Origin: Diospyros lotus
Lineage: Eukaryota; Streptophyta; Magnoliopsida; Ericales; Ebenaceae
Length of the DNA stretch: 64,000 nucleotides
NCBI RefSeq assembly: GCF_014633365.1
Contig: NC_068349.1
Location: forward strand, 19,668,753-19,732,752
Direction of reading: 5' to 3'
Under the pieces are notes generated by a model. That model saw nothing but the letters and a program-made list of their open reading frames with translations, had not been told where the DNA came from and did not search any database. Shown here in pieces: positions 56,268 to 64,000 of the stretch (positions within the stretch are counted from its first letter, which is position 1; every line of letters begins with the position of its first letter). A program made the translations under genes and the position numbers.

Positions 56268-56890
56268 GCCTCCTAGATATGCTCTCAGCTGCTCTCTTCA
56301 TTGACCAAGTTTTTGCTAAAAGGTCAGCAGAAAGTAACTTTTCATATACTTAGTTCAATGGATGATGCCGCTTTGTATTTTTGCTATTTATTTTGGTTTA
56401 AACATTTGGTGTCCTTGGCTTTTCTCTCAAAAAGATGACATGCAGAAACTGCCCAAATCTTGAAATCATTGTTAATATTAGGGTAAATGGCCAAAAAAAT
56501 AATAACTTTAGCATGTTTTTCAGTTTTATTCTAAATTTTAAAATTGATTAATTCCCCTCATGAACATAATTTGTTACATCATCTTCTCTCGTCTTAACTT
56601 TTATCTAAGTGTTTATTCACTCAAATAGAGTGCAACTTTGCCTTGTAAAAGAACAAAAAGTTTAGCTTGGAAGTGTGGAAGTACAAGATTCGAAACTTGA
56701 GGAACTTGTTCTCATCAATTTATGATCAAACCCTTATTTTGATGTTTAGTCTCATTCTCTATCTAGTATTTCTGTAGTTCAAGACCTTCATTTGTGATTC
56801 TTCTATTGTAAAAAGGATAGACTTGTTTCTTTCTTCCCTTGGCATAGAGACTTGTTTCATGATCCAAACACAGAAACAAACTCATTAAAT
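56268..56890 (+). other. 3' UTR and downstream of the host gene
   Basis: T-rich sequence after the stop codon. No canonical AATAAA signal was noticed in the first 200 bases; plant poly(A) signals are loose. From about 56485 (GGGTAAATGGCC) the sequence looks like AT-rich intergenic DNA with no gene. Confidence 0.5.
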
Positions 56891-56942
56891 AGCTTAAAAG
56901 AGATCTTCCTAGATCTTCCATTGCTTAAAAGTCCTGAATACC

Positions 56943-58490
56943 TCATCCTTGTGCTTTAGGAAATAGACTCAAAACTTTCTTAGAAAAATCATCAATGAAA
57001 GTTAGAAGAAATCTAGCACCACCATTGGACTTGACCTTAGTCAGACCCCAAAGGTCAAAATGAATGTAGTCAAGAGTACCCTTGGTCCTGTGAGTGGCTA
57101 TGCTAAAACTAATCATCTTATACTTTTCAGAAACACAATGCTCACAGAATTCTAGCTTTCCTATTTTCTGTCCTCCGAGGAGACTTCTCTTGCTAAGTAT
57201 TGTCAAGCTCTTCTTACTCATGTGACCTAGCCTCATGTGTTACAATTGGTAACATTTGAATCTGATATAGATGATGAAACTGTAGCTAAACCTGTTACAA
57301 CGAATCCTTGTAGTACATAAAAAATTCCAGATCTCTTGGCTTTCATTACCACTAAAGCATTGTTTGAAACTTGCAAACTCGACCTTCAATTGTGTACTTA
57401 CACCCATTGTTGTCAAGAGTGCCAAAAGAGATAAGATTCTTCTTCTGGAACATGCCAGACATCTGTCAATGTCCTTACTAAGCTTGCATCCGAATTCTGA
57501 CTGTACCCGACATGATAACCTTCCATGCTGCATTGTTACCCATCAACACAATCCTACCACTGACTGACTCGTAAGATGAAAACTAGTCCCTATTTGGGCA
57601 TATGTGATACGAACAACCATAATCCATTATCCACTCATCCTTTATCTTCTCTTCAATGTTAATGGCAAAAAGAACATCAATATCAGAATTCTCCTTTGCA
57701 ACACTAGCTTTGGCAATATTTGGGTTTTTCTTCTTTTTCTCCTCTTTCCTTTTTAGTTGTCTGCATTCTTTCACAAGTGCCCTTTGTTCTTACAATAATG
57801 ACAGGTCAAGTTCTTGTGTTTGGACTTGGACCGCCCTTTCTTTTTGTTGTCTTATTTCTCTCTCTCTTGGTCTACCTCTAGCAACCAAACCTTCAGCCTG
57901 ATTATCACCTTCAGTACTTATCTCATTGTCAATCAGATCTTTAGAAAACAATGCTGCCTTAACATCTTTAAGGAATAAGGTTTCCTTACCGCAAAGCATT
58001 ATATCTTGAAAATGCTTATTATAGGATGATGGTAATGAACACAATAATTTCAAGGTGGCATCCTCCTCACCAATCTCAATGTCAAGATTTTCTAAATCCA
58101 ACAAAATAGAGTCGTATTCATTAATATGAGTTTTGATAGACGTACCTTCTTCCATTTAGAAATTGTAGAATCATAGCTTATGATGAAGCTTACCGGTCAG
58201 GGTTATGGTCATGTATGAAGACTTCAATTTTGCCCAAAGTCCTGTAGAAAAATTTTCCTTAATGACTTTCTTGAGAACTTTGTTCGCCAAGCACAATTGA
58301 GTTGCAGTCATACATTTGTCATCTAAAGTTTTCTTCTCATCTGTAGTCATCATAGAGTCAGGCAACTTGTGTTTCCCTGCTAGTGCCTTATGCAGGCCAG
58401 GCCATTTTGTACCAAAATGGCTCGTATCTTAACTTTCCATAAGGTTAAACTAGTGCAGTCATCAAACTTTTCCATATCAAACCTTGTTGC
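56943..58490 (-). pseudogene. Copia L gag, protease and integrase start, broken
   Basis: Minus strand: MSATRFDMEKFDDCTSLTL, WKVKIRAILVQNGL, LWAKLKSSYMTITLTGKLH, SIKTHINEYDSILLDLENLD, TLKLLCSLPSSYNKHFQDIM, a zinc knuckle with CHYCKNKGHL...KECRQ (frameshifted near 57790), protease DEWIMDYGCSYHICPNRD (DSG changed to DYG), pre-integrase [19 protein letters not shown] and [18 protein letters not shown]. Tnt1-like gag. Stops and shifts in several places. Confidence 0.85.
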
Positions 58491-58769
58491 AGACATTTTA
58501 GAAAATTGCAAGTAATGACAAAATATAGGACAACAATCACTTGAGAAACTGATAAGACAGTTATCGAAAAAACTAGGGATGAAGCTGTCAACAAAAGCAA
58601 AAAATTGGTTGATAGAAATAGAAGGCCGTTGAAAGAATTGTTGACTGAAGCAAAAGCGATCGGCGACGACTGAAGCGAAAAAATCGATAGTGGCTCTCGC
58701 TTGTGCCGACAGAAGCAAAAAGGAGTATAGTCGGCAGGAATGGCGACGACAGTGGCTTTGATACCAGTT

Positions 58770-59088
58770 TGTTGTTCTTGTGTGCTAGTATATATGTATG
58801 TATATGAAAAGGAATAAGAAAAGAAACAAAATGTTTTAAAGCCACACACAAAGGATTTATACGGATCGGTTCAGCATAAGTCTACGTCTACTGTAGAAGG
58901 AGACACAAAATCTACTTATCAGCAGAAAGTTTTTGTACAAGAAAGGAAGAGCAAGCTGCACTGAATGGCCTCAAAACCCTAGTCTCTTGATACCCTCCTT
59001 TGCAGAGATGGCAACATTTCCTATTTATATGGGTTTTGGGGAAAAAAATTGACTAGAGAGATCTTGTTGTTTCAGATTTTTTTTAACA
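58770..59088 (-). repeat. 5' LTR of copia L
   Basis: 319 bp, with plus-strand ends TGTTGTTCTTGTG and TTTTTTAACA. A promoter-like CCTATTTATATGGG lies near 59018. No second copy in the window. Confidence 0.7.
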
Positions 59089-60058
59089 TTTTAATGAAAG
59101 GTACCATTTTGTAGAAAATTTAGATATGTTATGTTAAATGGCTCTGCAATTTTTGCAGAGTTATCATCACATTTTCTACTTATTTCTTCTTTTTAAGGAG
59201 AACATAAATAGAGTTTGATTATTCTAATCATGTAAGGGAGAGTAGGAAGTGGAAGAATGAGGGTAGTTGGGAATCATGATAATCTATTGATAACTTTTTA
59301 TATAAATTCTATATTTATAATAATTTTTTATTGACTAGTTATAATAAGAAAACTAGCACCAACGCGCGGCCCAATGAAATTGGGGGTCTTAGACGAATAG
59401 ATTTTTCGAGATCTTCTTAAGAGTGTTAATTTTTTTTATAAAAAAATAAATAATACATCTTTTTACACAAATATTTTATTATTTTATTAAATAAAAAAAT
59501 TAAAATTCAATTAACTATAAAATATAATAATTTTTTATTGACAATAAATTTTTAATTAAAATATAATATTCTAGAGATAAAAAAAAAGTTAAACAACTTG
59601 TTATAATAAATGATGAAAAATAAAATTAATTTTTTTTAAACTCTAAGAAGATCAATGTGAATAAAAAATTGTACATTCTTGATTTTTTTATAGAAGAAAA
59701 CAAAATAAAATATTAAACTAATAGCATTAAAAAGATAGAATTTATTAATTATGAGTAATTTTTTATTTTATAAATATGTGTTGAACTATGTTCATCTTTA
59801 TGTAAAATTAATTTTTCTTATCTTTTGAGATGTAAAATTGTTAATTAAATATGCATAATAAGTTTATTTAATAAATCATGTTTAATAGATTATGTTTTAT
59901 GGGAAGAGGAAAAAATTGAGAAGAGAAAATGGGTTTTATGAGATTTGGGAATAACAGGAAGCAACAATAAAAAATTAAAAAATGAAGAAGGGAAGTTAAA
60001 AAGATTTATAATGTTTTGTATTTAATTTTTTTAATAAAATATGTATCATTAAAAAATA

Positions 60059-60080
60059 ATATATATATATATATATATAT
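60059..60080. repeat. (AT)n microsatellite
   Basis: Eleven uninterrupted AT units. Confidence 0.9.
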
Positions 60081-60450
60081 TACAAATTTTTAAAATTAAT
60101 GGCCTTCCAATTTTGGGGCTTTATGCCACCACATATATGGCTTTACTATTGGACCGACCATGACTAGTACATGTCTATGACAGGATGGCCAGTAATATAG
60201 AACATGTATCATTGATAAAACCACTTGAGAAGAACTTGACTATGTTACAATCATTATCAAGAGAACAAAAACAAATGTTGTGCTAACAAACGGCACAAGG
60301 AGTAACTATTGACTTGATAATTTTCCAAAAGAACAGGAGATAGTCAAATGTAACGAACATAGAGGAGGGTAAAATACATAACTCTTAACAAAATTATAGC
60401 ATGTTACTGACATCACACAAACAAATGCGAGATAGAAAGGTTTCAATAAT

Positions 60451-60476
60451 CACACACACACACACATATATATATA
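60451..60476. repeat. (CA)n(TA)n compound microsatellite
   Basis: About seven CA units followed by about five AT/TA units. Confidence 0.9.
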
Positions 60477-60900
60477 ATAGCATGGAGAGCATTTTGCAAG
60501 ATGACTAGCAAGTTGTTGAGCTTAAAGAATAATATTTGTGATTAGTTAATAAATTGACAATAATACTATATCTAATTAATTACAAAATCTGACAATTTTT
60601 ATTTTTATTAAATAATGTTATAATATTATTATTATAAGAAACTCTTGCACAAACTCCATATTTCTATATGTCCAACAATATTGCCTCAAATCATTTAATT
60701 TTTACTCAAGTTAAATTCACTATTTGGACATCATTACATCAAGAATATGACTAATGATCATGTCAATGATCACTTGCTAAGAACTACTACACCAATGAAG
60801 GTAGATGTTAGTTAAGAGATTTTATAATTATGCCAAATATTTTTGTTCAAAGTGAGAGGTTCTGTAGATTATAATTACCCTTAAAAAAATATGTTGAGCT

Positions 60901-62850
60901 TTGTTGAAAAGCTCTGTCTTTTCTTCTTCCCTATTGACGAGCTAGGGTGAATCCCCAATTTTATGCATGGTCGGAATCCTTTGCTAGCATCTCTATTGTC
61001 TCATGGTGTCGAAAGTGGTGGAGCGGTGGTGCTTGGTGCCTTGGGGGGTGTTGATTATGTGGGTTGACCAAAATCCTATGTACGAGTTAAGGTGGTTCTT
61101 AGAGATTATCTTTAGGATTTGAATGTATTGGCTAATGTAACAGTGTTGAATGTGGGTGCACAACATCGTCGAGGGTTGCTTCGCTTACCCTTTTGAGTGT
61201 CCTTAGGAAGTAGTTGGTGGTGTTACTTCTGCTAATCAAAGTGTTGAAAAGTAGGTCTCGAGGAAGGGAGAGTTGATCACGAGGATCCTCCACAGGGCGT
61301 GGTTGGTCGTTGATAGCTATGTCGGGCAATTAGGGGCTTGCATTAGTGAGTGCAGGTTGCAGAAAGTCATAACATCTCATGACACTGAGGTTGGTGCAAG
61401 TCACTTGGGGCATCGACAAGAGTGTGATTTTGTTCACTCTAGGGGTAAAAATATCATTTTGATCTCCTTCCTTACCCACTACCCCATTTCTCTCTCCCCT
61501 CTCTCTCTTTCCTCCAGCCATCGCCGACCCATCGTCGCCTCGCTTTGTTGCTGGGCAGTGGCAAGGTAGCGGGTTGGCGAGGCAACGAGGCGAGGTGGCA
61601 ATGATGAGGTGACGATGGGTTGGTGAGGTAGTAGATTAGCGGCGACGGGAGGAAAGAGAGAAAGGAGAGAGAAATGGGGTGGTGGGAAAGGAAGTTGAGT
61701 CAACGACAACAAGGCGGCGACGAGGTGATGTGGCGGGTTAGCGACTCAACGGGTTGGTGACAGGAGGAAAGAGAGAGAGAGGGCAAGGTAGCGGTTAGCA
61801 AGAGGAAAGATAGAGAGGAGTGAGAAATGGGGTGGTGGGTAGGGAGGGAGACCAAAATGACATTTTTACCCCAAGGTGAACAAAATCGCACTCCATCGAC
61901 AAAGATGTGGGTGTCAGAGGGCACTGTGCTTGGTCGAGTTAAGTGATTGCTATCTTGGGATTGGAGATTTCAAGCTATCGAGGTGTTCTTCTACTTGTCA
62001 AAGCTTTCAAAGCTTGTCAGGGAAAGTCAAATAGTGAGGGTTATACTAGCAAAGGGCAACATATAGTTGCTAGGGAACTGGTCGAAAGATACTCGTGTTC
62101 TTGAGCATGGCATTGGTTAAAATAGTGATCGAGGGACAATCAATAGTCAAGGGATAGCTTGTGATGGTTGTTCAGACATGGGAAATGCTAATTTAGGGGG
62201 TGCCACAACTCTTAATTATGCTTTTCCAATTAATGCTCATGTAAATCATGATGAAGATGATGGGATAAATGGGGAGACATCTTTGGATCTTCCTTAATTA
62301 GCTCTAGATCTACCACGAGCCTTTCCCAAGCCGTGAAAGGGGTTGCCTGGACCGACCTCCAAGTTTTTGGCCTAAGCAATCATAGGCTAATGTTGTTGAT
62401 GGGAGCGGGTTATATTCCCACAAAATTGGATTACTACCCTCCCCAATTTACTGAAAATGAGATAGCTTGTGTCCAATTGCCCTCAAAAGTTATTAAGGAA
62501 CGTGCGACTTATTGGGAAAATACCCTAGTGGGCTATTTTATGGAGAAATACCTTTTTTGATTGTCCAGTATATTGTTGTGAAAATTTGGAAGACTCATGG
62601 TCTTACTATGGTACTCTCTAACAACTCTATGTTTATTTCTTTCGATTTAGCACTAATGCTCAAATGCATGCAATCTTTGAGGTGGGATCTTGGTTATTTG
62701 CTAGAAGGCCATTGTTTTTGCAATGTTGGGAACCAGGCACAATATTATCAAAGGACTCTTACACCTCGATGCCCCTATGGGTGAAGCTTTATAACATTCC
62801 ACTAGAAGGGTGGTCCAAGAATGGACTGTCTTTGTAATACTCTCTAAAAA
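60901..62850 (+). pseudogene. LINE ORF1-like (DUF4283) fragment, broken
   Basis: The recognisable core is at 62430-62830: VQLPSKVIKERATYWENTLV, GYFMEKYLF, then in the next frames IVQYIVVKIWKTHGLTMVL, a pattern like EGHCFCNVGNQAQYYQR, and LWVKLYNIPLEGWSKNG-like residues. This order (VIKEG..YWENTLVGYF, IWKKHGL, W..PLWVKLYNIPLE) is that of the DUF4283 domain in plant LINE/retrotransposon ORF1 proteins. The upstream part is degenerate and carries a MITE. No reverse transcriptase follows within the window. Confidence 0.65.
61420..61893. mobile_element. Mutator-like MITE (474 bp) with long TIRs, TSD CATCGACAA
   Basis: Perfect 9-base duplication CATCGACAA at 61411-61419 and 61894-61902. The termini are inverted repeats of roughly 80 bp: left GAGTGTGATTTTGTTCACTC, right in reverse complement GAGTGCGATTTTGTTCACCT, both leading into GGGTAAAAAT(A/G)TCATTTTG. 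The GC-rich interior has GGCGACGAGG-like repeats. A 9-bp TSD and long TIRs fit Mutator. No transposase is present. Confidence 0.88.
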
Positions 62851-63182
62851 CTAGTTTGGTGATGCCTCAAATCTAGCAATTTTGAGTTTGTTTCAAGAGG
62901 AAAAGAAAGAGGATTAAGTGTGAGAAAAAGAGAAGAGAAGAATGAAGGGTCGCCAATGGCAAGGAAGCTTTGGAAAATAAAAGATGCATCGGGCAAATAC
63001 AAAACATGGGCCAAACCAGACGTGCATGAAGGGGTGTGAGTCGAGCGTGTGTCTCGCACTCATTGGAGAAAAGGAAAAAAGAAAAAGAAGAAAAGAAAAT
63101 AAAGAAAAAAATGCAAATAAAAAATTCTAGAAAAAATCCAAATAAATGATTTGAGGCTCAAGACACTTTCCAAGATAAGTAA

Positions 63183-63258
63183 AGGTCTGAGGAATAGTTT
63201 GGCATGCAAACTAAGACAAGAGGTCTGAGGAATAGTTTGGCATGCAAACTAAGACAAG
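63183..63258 (+). repeat. 38-bp perfect tandem duplication
   Basis: AGGTCTGAGGAATAGTTTGG and the next 18 bases occur twice in a row (63183-63220 and 63221-63258). Confidence 0.92.
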
Positions 63259-64000
63259 ACACACATGTCCAAATAGTTAAATATAACAAAATCTCTTGAT
63301 TGAGTGGTTATCCCCTTCTTATCTCATGTTGAGTACATTATGAGGCATGCATCATCGTCATGTGATGATTTCATATCATATTTTGCATTTATATTGCAAT
63401 TTCAATCATGATTTATAAATAATTGCATTTATTGACAAATTTATGCATGGTAGTCAGGTATTAATTAGTGAGAACTTTTGGTTCATTTATTACCTGTGTG
63501 GTGTAACATGTGTGGTGGAACTGCAAAATAACCACTTTTGTGGTGGAATCTCTTACTTTACGTTATGATAATTAGTCACATGGAAGCATGGCATACCATA
63601 TTTTATACTTGCATACAAATTTGTTCTAACCCTCATTTACATATTCATATCTTATATTGACATATTTAAATGTATCGGGTAGTTGAGTTATAACAATGAA
63701 AGGTGAACAAGTGGTGGAATTTTAATTTTGGATAGCTATTACCTAATTTTCACTCTTTCTTTTTAATTTAAAGAAATTATGTATCATGAGACCTTTAAAT
63801 AAGTTTATTATAGCTTTTTAGGTTGTAAAATTTATGTCTAAAGTTGTTGATTCTATTTTATTTGGGAAATAATCAATTTTAGTATTCATTATGTAAGTTA
63901 CCTTTAGGAGTGTGCACCCAAGAGAAGGGTTATTGTTGAGATACAACAATTAAAATTTGTTTATTGTGTAGAAATCCAACGAGTAGCCAAAAGAACACTA
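63259..64000. other. Right end of window, nothing recognised
   Basis: AT-rich sequence without a convincing coding frame, terminal repeats or RNA gene. Confidence 0.5.

Larger units (their letters stand above)
56890..59088 (-). mobile_element. Copia L 5' part with LTR, truncated
   Basis: The minus-strand 5' LTR (59088-58770) is followed by AACTGGTATCAAAGCC primer site, gag, protease and the start of integrase, ending near 56890 with no pol remainder and no 3' LTR. It lies just downstream of the host gene in opposite orientation. Confidence 0.78.
59089..60900. other. AT-rich intergenic DNA, no gene seen
   Basis: Long A/T runs with many short inverted stretches and no convincing coding frame. 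It contains an (AT)11 run at 60059-60080 and a (CA)n(TA)n run at 60451-60476. Confidence 0.6.

Noticed and set aside
61479..61924. Minus-strand ORFs over the MITE near 61.5-61.9 kb
   Set aside because: They are made from the CT-rich inverted repeats of the MITE, not a gene.
1..64000. Endogenous pararetrovirus or env-bearing element
   Set aside because: All pol regions seen carry copia or gypsy integrase or lie between LTRs; no movement-protein, coat-protein or env-like motif was noticed.
1..64000. CRISPR array or bacterial operon
   Set aside because: No regularly spaced identical short repeats, no compact gene order; spliced genes and LTR elements show plant nuclear DNA.

Overview
This is plant nuclear DNA from an angiosperm, most likely a eudicot. 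It is AT-rich, has spliceosomal introns, and is packed with nested Ty1/copia and Ty3/gypsy LTR retrotransposons. I cannot name the species. I recognise one host gene, on the plus strand from about 3.9 to 56.3 kb. Twelve coding exons give 1671 nt, or 556 residues. They encode a two-domain SAM-dependent methyltransferase: an N-terminal METTL2/METTL6/Trm140-like domain (tRNA 3-methylcytidine family) fused to a C-terminal Methyltransf_16 (FAM86/METTL21-like) domain. This is the architecture I recall for Arabidopsis AT2G26200.

Layout. 0-2.9 kb: gypsy LTR end, minus-strand copia gag relic, and a solo gypsy LTR. 2.9-3.7 kb: AT-rich repeat, then a GC-rich probable 5' UTR. 3.9-4.1 kb: exons 1-2. 4.11-17.40 kb: intron 2 (13.3 kb), holding a copia element (4262-16323) with a gypsy element (8280-14297), two Mutator-like MITEs and two solo LTRs nested in it. 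17.4-18.25 kb: exons 3-5. 18.25-53.06 kb: intron 5 (34.8 kb), holding a copia/gypsy chimera with a PIF/Harbinger-like MITE, a pol-less gypsy-type element with an unfamiliar ORF, a Sirevirus-like gag and LTR, a copia (29424-39467) with a second copia and a solo LTR inside it, an internally inverted copia ending in a large hairpin-forming LTR, and a deleted gypsy (44980-52525) carrying an intact young copia (46555-51939). 53.07-56.27 kb: exons 6-12, including a GC-AG intron. 56.3-64 kb: 3' UTR, minus-strand copia relic, AT-rich DNA, and a LINE ORF1-like (DUF4283) fragment with a Mutator-like MITE.

Almost every insertion could be delimited by target-site duplications (TSDs) read directly from the sequence, so the order of events is well supported. 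The gene appears complete at the level of coding frame and splice sites despite about 48 kb of intronic DNA. The only fully open mobile coding region is the 1361-residue copia polyprotein at 47213-51298, antisense to the host gene. Other retroelement reading frames are broken by stops, frameshifts or deletions and are called as pseudogenes. No tRNA, rRNA, CRISPR array or prokaryotic feature was seen.
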